Of a DNA stretch of 64,000 nucleotides, positions 22,372-34,240 are shown in pieces. Source of the stretch: Prionace glauca (taxonomy: Eukaryota > Chordata > Chondrichthyes > Carcharhiniformes > Carcharhinidae); NCBI GenBank assembly GCA_037974335.1, contig CM075760.1, forward strand, positions 3,512,859-3,576,858, in the 5' to 3' direction. How positions within the stretch are numbered: position 1 is the first letter of the stretch; each line of letters begins with the position of its first letter. The position numbers were made by a program, and so were the translations under genes. The notes below the pieces were generated by a model. The model saw nothing but the letters and a program-made list of their open reading frames with translations, searched no databases and had not been told where the DNA came from.

Positions 22372-22712
22372 GCATATAGAACCCTACAGTGCAGAAACAG
22401 GCCCTTCGGCCCATCGAGTCTGCACCGAACACAATCCCACCCAGACCCTATCCCCATATCCCTATACATTTACCTGCTAATCCCTCTAACCTACACATCC
22501 CAGGACGCTAAGGGGCAATTTTAGCATAGCCAATGAACCTAACCCGCACATCTTTGGACTGTGGGAGGAAACCGGAGCACCCGGAGAAAACCCATGCAGA
22601 CACGAGGAGAATGTGCAAACTCCACACAGGCAGTGACCCGAGCCGGGAATCGAACCCAGGACCCTGGAGCTGTGAAGCAGTAGTGCTAACCACTGTGCTA
22701 CCGTGCCGCCCT
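22372..22712 (-). mobile_element. V-SINE-type SINE, complete, minus strand
   Basis: Type A tail at left ('agaaccctacagtgcagaaa'), central domain 22550-22640, tRNA-like head ending 'taaccactgtgctaccgtgccgccc' at the right. Confidence 0.88.
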
Positions 22713-22864
22713 GGAAAGCTGGTTATGTAATGTAAAGTAACACCAGCATCGTAGATTTCATTCCCATACCTTCGCTAGGTCTTCATGAAGACTTACATTT
22801 TCAACCTTGCTCCTTGACTGAGGTGTGGCGATGCTCAGGTTAAATCACTGCTACCCGCCGTCAA

Positions 22865-23905
22865 AAGTTCAGCAAAACCTTTGACTAGGTCCCACATGGG
22901 AGACTTTTAAAGAAGGTAAAATCACACGGGATGCAGGGTAATTTCATAAAGTGGATTCAAAATTGGCTCCGTTGTAGGAGACAGGGAATGATGATTGGCT
23001 TCCAGTCACTAAAGCTTTAATGACTGGAAGCCAGTGTCTAGTGGCGTACCACAGGGGTCTGTGTTGGGCCCTCTTTTATTCGTTATTTACATGAATGAGT
23101 TTGATGCCTATGTGGAGGGTAGGATTAGTAAGTTTGCAGATGACGGAAAGGTGGTTAAGTCTGAGGCCAAATGGGTGAAGAGAAAATGTAGACGAAATGG
23201 ACAAATAAGTGACAGATGAAAATTAACCCTAAACATTTGAGGTAATCCACTTTGGAAGGAGTAATTTGACAAGAAAGTACTCAATTAATGGTAGTTCACT
23301 AGGAAGTTGAGTGTAACAAAGGGACTTTGGCGTGCCTGTCCACAGATCTCTGAGAGCGGCAGGGCATGTTAGTAGAGTGATGAAAAAGTCATATGGGGCT
23401 CATGATTTATCAATCGAGGCATAGAGTACAAAAGCAGGGTCGTCATGTTGGAGCTGTATAGAACTTTGCTGAGGTCATAACAAGAGTACCGTGTGCAGTT
23501 CTGGTCGCCACATTAAAAGAAAGATGTGATTTCAGTGGAGCGAGTGCAGAGCAGATTCATCAGGATGCTGCCTGGGATGGAAAATTTAAGTTATGAGGAG
23601 AGGTTGAGTAATCTTGGGTTGTTTTTTTTTGGAGCATAGAAGACTGAGGGGTGACCTGATCGAGGTGTATAAGATTATGAGATACATGGACAGAGTGGAT
23701 AATGAGCAGCTTTTCACTTTGGTTGAAGGGTCAGTCACAAGAGAACATAGGTTTGGGCAGGCAGTTTGGGGGGGGAGGGTGGATTTGAGGTAACCACACC
23801 TTGGAGGTTGGTATTGGCGGATTGCCTCACATCCTTAAGTGATTTGACGAATACTTGTCTCATCATAACATTCAGGGCTATGGGCTAAGTGCTGGCATAT
23901 AGAAT
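22865..23905 (+). mobile_element. CR1-type LINE, RT to 3' end, decayed
   Basis: Part of the reverse transcriptase is readable at 23034-23150 (SGVPQGSVLGPLLFVIYMN, then SKFADDGKV with the catalytic ADD). The remaining ORF2 follows in shifted frames to 23905. Several stops and shifts; a different, older subfamily from the copy at 46.6 kb. A short inverted pair around 23000-23035 ('actggaagccagt') is visible. Confidence 0.75.
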
Positions 23906-23919
23906 TAGATGGGAGTTCT

Positions 23920-24133
23920 GAAACATAGACCCCTACAGTGCAGAAGGAGGCCCTTCGGCCCATCGAGGCTGCACCGAACACAATCCCACCCAGGCCCTAC
24001 CCCCTTATCCCTGCTTATTACACTCACTAATCCCTCTAACCCTGGACCCTAAGGGGCAATTTCTTAGCATGGCCAATCAACCTAACCCGCACATCTTTCG
24101 ACTGTGGGAGGAAACCGGAGCACTAATGGGGAA
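23920..24133 (-). mobile_element. V-SINE-type SINE lacking its head, minus strand
   Basis: Type A tail ('acccctacagtgcagaaggagg') to the start of the central segment ('gactgtgggaggaaaccggagcac'), where it stops. It ends about 170 bp from the stop codon of the receptor gene at 24301. Confidence 0.8.
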
Positions 24134-24300
24134 CATGCTGAGGATATCTTTGAAATTTGAAATTAGGGCCCCACAGCTTTTCTTATATATTGTTACAAGC
24201 ACCCAATGCATCATGATCTCAAATCGAGTGACTAAATATGGAAGGCGAGGCATAAGTTGAGAAATAGATCTATGGTGATACATATTTCTTGTTGTTTTGC

Positions 24301-27300
24301 TCAATGCCCACACTTAAAAATATTAATAATTACACAAAGAGGGTACTTCAGTCCATTCTTTAACTCCAACCTGAATTTACTCTGTGTTCCTGCGTAAATG
24401 AATGGGTTAACACAGGAACTCAAAAGCTGGAGCATAAATCCGCTTTCCTCCACAAAAAAGTTTGATTCTTTGTAATTTGAACCGGAGAAGTAAGTAAGCC
24501 TGGCAATTCGAACATACAGAAAGGTTATAAAGTACAACGAGTACAATAGAATGAAACAGCCCGAGATTGTGAAGAGTAACACAATGGACCTCCTTCTGCT
24601 CTCCATCTCTGGGTCATTCTGATTCTCGCTATTGCTTTGGGACCGGAGCCTTTTTCGGGCTTGACTGGCAGCTAATATATGTCTGACGGTTAAGACATTG
24701 AACAGCAAGATCAGAATGACGGGGAGACAGGGGTTCAAAATGCGATGAAGCCAATCATACGCAGCCCATGCAGCTGACTTGTAAAATTCCGATTTCACGC
24801 TGCAGAACCAGGGTGTATTGCCAACCATGTACAAAGGTTCATATATAAAATACAATAAGGAGACGAGTAGACAGTTCAATACACAAACTGTTCCGATCAC
24901 CCACCTCGCCCTCTTCTCGGTGCAATATTTTATTTTCGCCTTCTGACAACAGATGGCCACAAAACGATCCAAGGTGAAAACGACCGTTAGCCAGACCGAA
25001 GTATCTATGGCTGTATATATCAAAGTTGAACGGAGGCTGCATACTGGCGTGATCGACAGGAAACTCAATGGAAAATAAATGCCAGCAATCCGGTTGAGTA
25101 TGACAGCAGTGATAATGACCAACAGATCTGACATCGCCATGGACACCAGGTAGTAAGTCACACATCTGGAGAGACCGCACTTTCCTCGAGACAGGATCAC
25201 AATCACTGTGAAATTGGCTGTAAACAGAGAGAAAATATTGAGAGAGAGTGGCTGAGAATGCGTGTGTGAGTGAGAAGTTGTCATGTGCTGTTCACAGTGG
25301 CACGGTGGCACAGTGTTACCACTGCTGCCTCATTGCACCACGGAACCGCATTCAGTTCCGACCTTGGGTGACTGACTGTGTGGAGTTTGCACGTTCTCCC
25401 TGTGTCTGCTTGGGCTTACACCGATTTCCCCCCACAGTCCAAAGGTGTGCGGATTAGGTTGGGCATGCTACATTGACCCTGGTGTCAGGGGATTACGAGG
25501 GTAAGTACATAAGGTTACGGGAATAGGACATGGGTAGGATTGTGGTCGGTACTGTCTCGATGGGCCGAATGGCCTCCTTCAGTACTGTAGGGATTCTTTG
25601 ATTCAATTATAAGGGAACAGTTTGCTACTATTCGCTGCATAAGGGACTACTTAAAAAAGCTCGATAAAGCTTTTAGATTTGTCTTGTAATTTCTGAATGC
25701 TTTTTTTAGTTAATTGGTACTGCTTTTTTTCCAATACTTACCCGGTCTTTAAATAAGCCAATCCCAATAACCTTGAGATTTAACATACTCAGAGCATAGA
25801 GAAACAGAAAAAAACATTGAAACAACTTCACAGAATTAAAGAAGAGGCCCTTCAGCCCATCGAGTCACACAGACGCATGAAAGGCCTTGGCCTGCCCACC
25901 TAATCTCACTTGCCAGCACTTGGCCAATAGCCTTAAATGTTATGGTGTGCCAAGTACTCATCTGAGTACTTTTTAAAGGATGTGAGGTGCCTCTCACACC
26001 CTCCCAGGTAGTTCATTGCCGACCATCACTGCGTGAAACCCATTTTTCCTCAATTCCTCCCCTAAACCTCTCACTCCTCACTTTTAACTTGTGGCTTCTC
26101 GTAACTGACCGTTCAGCTAAAGGAACAGCAGCCCCCTAACCGTTTTAGCAATCATAATGCATAAATATATAGCAGACATAATTCAAGACTGTATGTTACA
26201 GAACAATCAACGGTGAGCATATACTTGCAAGTGTACAGGAAGAAGAACTTGTGTTTAAATCTGTCTATATTCTACTAAAGACAACAAGCCAAAACATTTG
26301 ATGAATTGTGTAAATGCATTCACTTTTGGAAAATCTGGCTGTTAATCTGTTAGGCAATATTTTGAAACGGGACTATGTAAATAGACAAGCAGTATTTTAA
26401 GGATTTGCAGTGGGGTGTTGTTGAGATTGCAATCCTCATTTCAATGCCGTTCTTTGTCACTATATTGGGTTTCCTTGCCGACCACCTTTAATAATAAGGT
26501 ACCAGTTCAAGAAAAATTTCCTCCCCAGAAGCAGCACTTCCTCACTACTTCATTGCGATGTCAGAATAGATAATTGACCCCATTGTTCAGTTACATTATA
26601 CTTGAAATCTTTTTAGACATATACGATGAATGCAATTTTCTTCTCCTTAATCCAAAGATGACTGTTGAAGACGGGAACGGTTTGGGGAATGAACTAATGT
26701 TAGAAGTAGAAAGAAAATCTCGGGAACAGCAGCAGTCACTGCAGAAGTATTGGCAACAAACAATATGGAAGGTAATAGCCAAGTTGAAACATGAGAGTTA
26801 GAATCTATGGTTCTGTTAGTTCAAGCTAAATAGAAATTCATTTTCGAAAGTAACAATCAAATAAAATGCTTCGATTTCTGACAAATGCCTCATAATATCT
26901 CATCAAAAAAATCATTAATTTGAATCAAGTGGGAATCATTCAAAAATATCAGTCTGTGAATCTTTCTTGAATGTTAGCCACTGTCAGCAGGATAGTGATC
27001 CATGTCAAATAAAAAAAAAGAAAATGCAGCACGGGTACAGGCCCTTCGCCCTCCGATGCTGTATCCACCATGATGCCCTAACTAGACAAAAGAAAAAGCC
27101 TTCAGCATGTAATCAGTTCGTATCCCTGTATTTCCTCCCTATACATGTGTGCATCCAGATGTCTCTTAAATGTTGCTAATGTGCCTGATTCAACCACCTC
27201 ATATTAAGTGATGTTGAGAATGTAGCAAGGATTGGGAGCGAGGAGAAGGTGGCAAGTTGATTAGTTATTTTTTGAGCAGTGCCAGTCATGATGTCGGAAC

Positions 27301-29249
27301 TAAATTAAAAACCTTCTGCCGTTATTTGGTTCGTTCCCTCTAATCCATCCCTATGCATGCAGATGCCTCTTAGATGTTGCTAATGTATCTGCTTCCACCA
27401 GCTACTCTGGCAGCACAGTCCAAGCATCCAGCACTCCCTGCGTGAGAAACATCTTCTGCAGTCTTCCTTAAACATCCCCTCTCTCGCCTTGAACATGTGC
27501 CCCCTTCTAACTGAAACTTCTATCCCAGGAAAAAGCCTCTGACAATCCACCTCCTCTATGCCTCTCACAATTCTGTAGACCTCTGTCAGGTCTCCCCTCA
27601 GCCTCCGTCTTTCCAGCTAAGCCAATCCTATTTTATTCAACCTCTACTCATAGCCAACACCCCCAAAACCAGACAACATCCTGGTGAACATCTTTTGCTC
27701 TGTCTCCGAAGCTTCTGGCATTGTGGTGACCAGAATTGAATGCAATACTCCAAATGTACCCGAACCAGGGTTTTATATATCTGCAACCTGATTTCCTAAC
27801 ATAAGAACATAAGAAATAGGAGCAGGAGTAGGCCATCTTATAACTCTTGTATTCAACGCACCAGCTGATGAAGGTAGTTTATCAGATGATTTTCACAAAA
27901 TAACAGTGTTAATAATAAAATAGATGTATTTTATAAATATATACCGTGATAATGGGGTATGGACATTAAGCCAAAAGAACAGTGTCAAAAGAACTAAGCT
28001 ACATTAACACAGTAATAATTGTATGATAATTAACTTACATGACAATGTCAAGAACACAACATTAGACAACGTTTAGGCTTTGATAAAATGTGATAATTCA
28101 GGCACAGTGGCTATATCACTAACATAACAGATTATTTTACATTGTGTGATAATTAATGCGAAACAGCATTGAGAATAGAACATAGAATAGAACATAGAAC
28201 ATTACAGCGCAGAACAGGCCCTTCGGCCCACGATGTTGCGCCGACCAGTTTTTTTTTAAAAAAACACTGAATCAATCCCTTTTCTAAAATCTAAACCAAT
28301 CCCTTTTCGTCCATAAACCTATCCACAGATCTCTTAAACGCCCCCAAACAGGGCGCATTTACAACCGCAGCGGGCAGGGCATTCCAATATTATTAATACT
28401 TGCACAATGATGAGAGTGTAATTATCATAATGACGTTGGCAATAGCACAAGAGATTTACGTTTATATAATGTTAACATTACAAAATTTCACCCAAAGTTG
28501 CAGTGTAAGTAGCAGCAGTCTGAAACATATGTTAGGTGGATTTGCCATGTTAAGCGCTCCCTCAGTATACCCGAACAAGCTCCGGGGTACCGCGATTACG
28601 GGATTTTCACAGCAACTTCATTCTATGCCAATGTAAGCCTACTAATAAATAAACCTTAATTTTAGCTTGCAATTTTAACTTTAAATAATGCAATAGAGGT
28701 ACATTTACACTGTGCAAACTGTGATAATTCATTGAGTATTATGCTGCAAATAACTTACAGCAATGAAAAAGTGGAGGCTGAAGGACGGAAATGTACCGTT
28801 AAGTGAGCGAGATTGCAGAATTAAAAAGCAGGAATATTAATTAAAAGCTTCAGAAGTCATACGTTTAACTAGAAAATTAATGCCCACACAGCGATGAAAT
28901 CAAATCAAAAACGAAAAATGTTGTAATTAATTGCGTCATTACTAGGGAGAAATTGTTCAATAAAGGAGGCAATAGAAATGCTTTTATAAAATAATGAATA
29001 CCCTTAAAGTGGATCACTTACACTGTAAGTGGGCATAGGTTGAACCAATTAAAGAGAATAGATCGCCCTGCTAAATGGGAGAATGATCTGACTGAAGGAG
29101 AGGTATGAATGATATTGATACCATGGAGTAACAATTCTTGTAAACAAGAGCAATGATGTTGCTCATCTCAGTATATTACCTAAAACTCCGACAATTGCAA
29201 GAACTGGATAGTAAACGGCAAACAGCAGACCATCTGGTATTCCATGCAT
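24301..29249 (-). CDS. GPR139-like rhodopsin-family G protein-coupled receptor (receptor 1)
   Basis: Two exons on the minus strand: exon 1 at 29249-29180 (70 nt, MHGIPDGLLFAVYYPVLAIV..., phase-1 GTAATA donor) and exon 2 at 25217-24301 (CAG acceptor at 25220-25218). Together they encode 328 residues. A longer open frame upstream of exon 2 (to 25311) includes intron and is not used here. Visible features: TM1 spanning the splice (about 10-33), TM2 with SMAMSDLLVI (Asp54), conserved extracellular Cys83, TM3 ending in DRF (107-109, in place of DRY), basic third loop with QARKRLR, TM6 GCFILLYSLYF, TM7 with NPFIY (294-298). Hydrophobic segments fit seven passes; no separate signal peptide. The family is that of GPR139/GPR142, peptide or aromatic amino acid sensing receptors in mammals; the ligand here is unknown. 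Close paralogue of the gene at 42956-53399, in opposite orientation. Confidence 0.88.
25296..25606 (+). mobile_element. V-SINE-type SINE in intron 1 of receptor 1
   Basis: Head 'gtggcacggtggcacagtgt', central segment at 25380-25445, type A tail 'gaatggcctccttcagtactgtagggattctttgattc'. It lies about 80 bp upstream of the exon 2 acceptor on the opposite strand and slightly overlaps the spurious upstream extension of that exon's frame. Confidence 0.85.
25825..26150 (-). mobile_element. Old CR1-type LINE fragment, minus strand
   Basis: The reverse complement shows the 3' end layout ('gaggcccttcagcccatcgagtc', 'actgcgtgaaacccatttttcctc'). No open frame. Confidence 0.55.
26151..27004. other. Intron sequence, nothing recognised
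   Basis: Part of intron 1 of receptor 1. A plus-strand open stretch at 26574-26801 encodes a Glu/Gln/Lys-rich end (EVERKSREQQQSLQKYWQQ) but has no domain, no splice context and no homologue I recognise. Confidence 0.45.
27005..27795 (-). mobile_element. CR1-type LINE fragments, minus strand (two overlapping-content pieces)
   Basis: A short 3'-end piece (about 27005-27205) and a longer one (about 27300-27795) both contain the 'cagatgcctcttagatgttgctaatg' segment, so they are two insertions or a local duplication. The longer piece reads in part 'RKAEEVDCQRLFPG'-like ORF2 sequence on the minus strand near 27480-27560. Decayed. Confidence 0.6.
27800..27840 (-). mobile_element. CR1 tail scrap, minus strand
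   Basis: 'ataagaacataagaaatagg' and 'agcaggagtaggccatc' match the 3' end of the subfamily at 35162 and 61700; about 40 bp only. Confidence 0.6.
28172..28388 (-). mobile_element. CR1 LINE 3' end, minus strand
   Basis: Tail of ATAGAACATAGAACA type, 'gttgcgccgaccag', then ORF2 end ('cccttttcgtccataaacc', 'acgcccccaaacagggcgc'). Same young subfamily as 7108-7497; 5'-truncated. Confidence 0.85.
28525..28660 (+). mobile_element. V-SINE-type SINE, 3' part with type B tail
   Basis: 'ttaggtggatttgccatgtt', 'cagtatacccgaacaagctc', then 'cacagcaacttcattc' and the type B tail 'gtaagcctactaataaataaa'. Head and central domain missing. Confidence 0.7.
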
Positions 29250-29488
29250 TTCCTTCAGAAGCTCTGAACGCGATCTTCACTGCACTGAGCGGTTGCCACA
29301 TTTATACATGATATTCATTCCCAGGAGATAGGCTGAAGCGTGATTCAATACCAACATGAACAGATTACAACATTTCCTACACGGCTCCTGTTTCTTGATG
29401 GAGATATTAATTTTTAAGGAGCGCCTTCATTGCATTAAATTGAAATGCACAATGTCTTCTTCAGCATGATTTTGCCACGTTTCTCAAT

Positions 29489-29809
29489 TCAGTGCAGCGA
29501 GCTGCTGTCCAGTTCCACCATTTTTAGTGTCAGCAGTTCTTGTCCATGGCGGTTCTTTTCAGCGTTAACTGGTAAACCCTGAGAACATGCAATATTTGCA
29601 GGTCCATTTTCAGAGTACACATCTGTTAAATAAAATTGTTTGGGTACATTCAGTGCATCCGATTGTGGCAGGACCCCTTCAGCACCATTAGGTTGTACAT
29701 GGGACCAAGAGAGTATAGTTTTGCTAATTGTGGGAGGGTAGTTCAGTACCGTTATATAGAACGTGAATTGCCCACATAAAACTATTATTATTTGTAGACG
29801 CAGAACCAT
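29489..29809 (-). other. Unassigned open frame of 106 codons upstream of receptor 1
   Basis: Minus-strand frame starting MVLRLQIIIVLCGQFTFYI, which looks like a signal or anchor segment, followed by a polar stretch with one Cys and ending LDSSSLH. It lies 240 bp upstream of exon 1 of receptor 1 on the same strand, so a 5' UTR exon or a separate small secreted protein is conceivable. I recognise no family, and an open frame of this size can arise by chance. Listed as unproven. Confidence 0.2.
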
Positions 29810-29897
29810 TTCAACAAGTTCACATCATTTGTCACTGGTTCACTTTAGCACTGTTAGGTTTCCTATGGACGTTTCCCATTTTCAATTATTAATATGA

Positions 29898-30900
29898 ACA
29901 GACGCAGTACAATTTGATTGTACAAATTATTTACGGTTAAAGTCAATTTGTACTGTACAAATTTTGTACGGTTAGAATAAATATGCACTGAACCCGTTCT
30001 GTACATATTGTAAATTATGCACAGTAAGTATCACTGTGCACTGTATCAATTCTGCATGATTATTTTCAACGTGAATTGTATCAATTCTGTGTAGTAACAA
30101 TTAGTGTGCAGTGTATCAAATCTGTGCGGTATAATCGATGTGCATTGTATCAATTCTCTTTCGTTTTATCAATGTACATTGTATCAATTCTGTACAGTTA
30201 TTTTCAATGTGCAGTGTCAATTCTGTATAGTTATTATCAATGAGCACTGTATCAAATCTGTACAGTTATAATCAACGTGCACAGTATCAGTTCTGAATAT
30301 TTATTAACAATGTCCACTGTACCAATTCTGTATGGTTAGTATCAATATGCACTATGCGGTGAGTATCAGTGTGTACATTAACAATTCTGTACGGTAAGTA
30401 TCAGTGTGTACTACATCAATTATGCATGGAGAGTATCAGTGTGCACTCTCCATTTTATGTACCGTTATTATTAATATGCTCTGTGCTGATTCTGCATGCG
30501 TAGTATTAAGGGACACTGTCCCACTACTACTGTAAGGTTAGTTAAAGAGTGCACTATATTTATTCTGTCAGTCAGCCCTGTCACAATTCTACGGGTTTTT
30601 TCTTTAAGATATGAGTTCTGTATAATTAGCATCATTCTGCAGTGTACCAATTCTGTGTGGTTAGCGTCATTCTACACTAACTGTTTGGTCAGTTAGTGTC
30701 ATTCTGTGCTGTACTATTCAGTATAATTAACATCATTCTGCACTGCATCAGTTCTATGCAGTGAATGTCATTCTGCACTGTACAGATTCTCTAGGATTAA
30801 TGTCAATGCACCAATTCTATACAGTGAGTGTCAGTGTGATTTATATAATTCTGTACCGGTAGTGACAATGTGTACTGCACCAATTATGTGTCTTTATTTT
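29898..30900. repeat. Diverged minisatellite, unit about 35 bp
   Basis: The unit is roughly TCAATTCTGTACAGTTA followed by TTATCAATGTGCACTGTA, repeated some 25 times with many substitutions and small gaps; best ordered at 30000-30450, ragged at both ends. It lies 0.65-1.65 kb upstream of the first exon of receptor 1. Confidence 0.85.
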
Positions 30901-30955
30901 CAGTGTGTGTGAATGTGTGCGGTTTTGTCAATGTGTGTGTGTGTGTGTGTGTTCT
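30901..30955. repeat. GT-rich microsatellite
   Basis: 'cagtgtgtgtgaatgtgtgcgg' followed by an uninterrupted run of about ten GT units (30932-30951), at the right end of the minisatellite. Confidence 0.8.
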
Positions 30956-31724
30956 GTGGGGTCTTTTTTATGCACACATTAATGCCTATTCTTGTCGACG
31001 TGTTTGTCAGGGTGACTCAGTATTCCCCTTCTTGGGAATGATTCAGTTCCTCACTGCCACTTTCTCACGTGAAGCTATATGATTTACTCTGAATTATTAT
31101 CTATTAACACGTGGGAATGTGATAGATACAGCAACGTTCAACGATGGACGGCAGAACGTTAAATGAAGAGTTATAAAAATAACAGTTGGAAAGATTCAGT
31201 GAAGCAGAAATCATGATTCATGCTCTTTGTAAGAAAATGAGAGCTAAGTATTATCGTTAACCAATTTCTACCAACCAAAAGCATTAATTTACTGTTGTGT
31301 AACATTTAGCTTCCTTCTTGAAGCTGTGAACTAATATAAGAATACAACGTTCAGAATTAAAATCTATTTACAAGCCTGGTGTAAGTCTTCACGTGACGTA
31401 CTGGACAAGTAGAAGTTTAACTAATCAACATTTCAAAATTCAATGGATAATTACAGCTACTGAACCTTCATCAAGGAAAAGGAAGATATTGAAAGAACCA
31501 TGAAGTTATGTATAAAGTTAAGCTTTTTTTTTAATTTAGCTGTCCGTGCAGTATGCATTTATTCTACAAGTTAATGAAAGCTCAACACTAAACACACACC
31601 GAGATACGCTATTAGATGTTACGCAACTTCATTTAAATATGTCAACTGTCGATGGTATCAATTATGTGACTGTCGTGAGGAATAGTACCTGTCACTGAAA
31701 AATAGAATGCTCTGAATGCTGATA
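30956..31724. other. No gene or repeat recognised
   Basis: AT-rich; short open stretches only. Confidence 0.5.
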
Positions 31725-32670
31725 AGTTATGCAGGCAAACGAACAAAGACCGTGGAGAGAGTGCAGAGGAGGTTTACCAGGATGTTGCCTGGTATGGAAG
31801 GACTGCGTTATGAGAAAAGATTGAGCAAATTGGGGCTGTTTTCCCTCGAAAGACGGCGACTGAGGGGGGATCTAATAGAGGTTTATAAGATTATGAAGGG
31901 TATAGATAGAGTAAACAGTGGTAAGCTATTTCCTGTGTTAGAAACGCACAGTACGAGAGGCCACGGGCTTAGGGTGAGGGGGGAGAGGTATAACACTGAT
32001 ACTAGAGGGAGGTTTTTCACACAGAGGATAGGGGGGTATGGAATGCTCTGCCAAGGAAGGTGGTGGAGGCAGGCACGCTGGAGTTGTTTAAGAGTAAATT
32101 AGACAGGCACATGAGTGGGTTGGAGATGGAAGGATATAGAAGATTGTTTTAAATAAGGTTCATTAGCACTGGGACGTCCCTGGTAATGTTTAAGGATGTG
32201 GAATGATACTAATGTTTTTCTCTTTTAATTCACAGGTTTTAAGTCGTCCAATACACGCGATGGGTCGTACTGGGGCTGCTCTTGGATGTTCGAGAGTAGC
32301 TTAGTACTTCATGTCGTTAGTGTACGCTTAAACTGGAACAGATGCTGGGCAACACGACAGCTCAGTGACTATCACTGTTTGCTGTGCAGACACATGGATT
32401 TGGGCCAGTGTCTTTGGGAGTTTGCGCATTCTCCCCGTGATTGCGTGGGTTTTCTCTGGGTGCTCCAGTTTCCTCCCACACCCCAAAGATGTGCCATTAG
32501 GCTGATTGGAGGTAATAAATTGTCCCTAAATTAGTTTCCCTCAATGTGGAATGCCATAATCATAGATAAGGGTCATGGGTGGAGGGGGGACTGGTAATGT
32601 TAAAATGGTGGCGCGGGCTCATTGGGCCGAAGGGCCTGTTTCCCGGGCTGTTTTTGTTCTTTGTTCTTTG
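31725..32670 (+). mobile_element. CR1-type LINE 3' end with V-SINE-like core in its 3' UTR
   Basis: A frame open from 31716 to 32102 encodes the ORF2 C-terminus (VERVQRRFTRMLPGMEGLRYEKRL..., FFTQR) with a shift near its end. The 3' UTR follows with the V-SINE-like segment (32340-32490) and the TTGTTCTTTGTTCTTTG tail at about 32655. Longest copy in this window of the type at 1228-1904. Confidence 0.82.
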
Positions 32671-33119
32671 AGATTATCAATGGTGTAGAAAAGAGACACC
32701 GGTGAAATGAGAAAATTAGCATAGTAACCAATGACTAATGTCAGAATTAAGTCAATTCAAACATTTACTTGGAATGCCAGTTGGTGCAATGAATTGTTAG
32801 TAAATTGGAAACACCAATGTGTTTAGTGTTGTGTGCATTTCTAATAGAAGCTGTAAGTTCCCTCTGCTCATCACAGAAAACGATTCCATTTACGTATGAT
32901 GTCAGGCTCTAGAGAGGTAATTAGTTGGTTTGATCTGTTGCATATATTAAAATTACTGCAGCAAACAGCTTAATGCAACTGCTGCTCAGCTGGTGTTCAT
33001 ATTTTGATTGTTTACGAGAAGATCTGACGTGACAATGAAGCGAAGTGTCCTGAGATGACAGACAGATCTGAGTGGCAATTTTTAATTAAGAGACTCAATA
33101 GCTGCCTTTAATTCCGGAA

Positions 33120-33335
33120 TCTGCATGTTCTCACCATGTCTGCGTGGGTTTCCTCCAAGCGCTCCCGTTTCCCCCACAGTCCAGAAGATGTGTTGAATAG
33201 CTGCATTGGACATGCTAGATTCACCCTCAGTGTACCTGAACAGGTGCAGAGTGTGGCGACAAGGGGATTATCGCAGAAACTTTATTGCAGTGTTAATGCA
33301 AACCTATTTGTGACACTAATAAATACAATTTACAA
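33120..33335 (+). mobile_element. V-SINE-type SINE, type B tail, head missing
   Basis: Central segment at 33122-33185, 'gacatgctagattcaccctcagtgt', 'ttattgcagtgttaatgcaaac' and tail 'tgtgacactaataaata'. Confidence 0.78.
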
Positions 33336-33485
33336 ACAACGACTGCAATCGTATTTTTGGGATGATTCCAAGTGTCACGCTATTCCCCAGGTTAAGTTAG
33401 CACCTGCACACAATAACCTGCAAATAATTACCTGTTAAATTCTGAGGATTGCCTCGAGCTTGCTCCGTTATCTAACATAAGCAGC
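33336..33485 (+). repeat. Locally duplicated unit, copy 1
   Basis: Follows the SINE at 33120 and is repeated in diverged form after the SINE at 33485 (33782-33930): 'caaacaacgactgcaatcg' against 'caaacaacgatttcaatcg', then 'gtgtcacgctattccccag' against 'gtgtcataccacttcccaa'. Confidence 0.65.
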
Positions 33486-33785
33486 GCGCTGGCACAGTGT
33501 TTGGTACTGCTGCCTCACAGCACCAGGCACCTGGATTCAGCTCCTGCTTGGGTCACTCTCTGTGTGGAGTCGACATGTTCTTCCCGTATCTGCGTCAGTT
33601 TCCTGTGGGTGCTCCGGTTTCCTCCCACAGTCTGAAAGGCGTGCTGGTTAGCTGCATTCGCATTGGTAAATTCTTCATCAGTGTACCCAAACAGGCGCAG
33701 GAGAGTGGCAGGAGAGAGGAATTTCACAGTAACTTCATTGCAGTGTTAATGCAAGCCTACTTGTGACATTAATAAATAAACGTTA
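33485..33785 (+). mobile_element. V-SINE-type SINE, type B tail, complete
   Basis: Head 'ctggcacagtgtttggtactg', box B-like 'ggattcagctcctg', central segment 33560-33640, tail 'acttgtgacattaataaataaa'. Confidence 0.82.
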
Positions 33786-34019
33786 CAAACAACGATTTCA
33801 ATCGCGTTTTCGGGATGACTCCCAGTGTCATACCACTTCCCAAATTAAGTTGGCAGTTGCGAACAATTGCCCTGCAAATACTTACTGCAAAATTCTCAGG
33901 AGTGCACTGGGTGCCCCGCAAAACCATTAGGAAGCTGAGAGGCTTTGTCCCTTTTATTCAATATGCAGAGATATTGTTCAGCAAAGAAAATTATAGTGAC
34001 GGCACATCCATTTCATAAA

Positions 34020-34240
34020 ACAACATATAAAATAGGAGCAGGGGTCAGACACTCCGCCTGTCGAACTTGCTCCGTTATCCAACATATTCGTTGCTGATCC
34101 TATATCTGAACATCGTACTCCCATGTGCACTCCATACTCCGTGGCATCATATAAATCGATCTATTTCCTTCTTAGATATATCCAGTTTTTTCTCTTCCAC
34201 AGATTATTCATCTATGCTGGATAATTCTACAGGTTCACCA
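34020..34240 (-). mobile_element. Old CR1 3' end, minus strand
   Basis: 'ataggagcaggggtcagaca' and following sequence match the CR1 tail side; decayed. Confidence 0.5.

Noticed and set aside
25218-25311. N-terminal extension of receptor 1 (MPPCHCEQHM...) as the true start
   Set aside because: It lies in the intron, runs into a SINE and has a good splice acceptor at its end; a paralogue-matching 70-nt first exon exists at 29180-29249.
26574-26801. Glu/Gln-rich 75-residue frame in the receptor 1 intron
   Set aside because: It is antisense to another open frame of similar length and has low complexity; no supporting splice sites.
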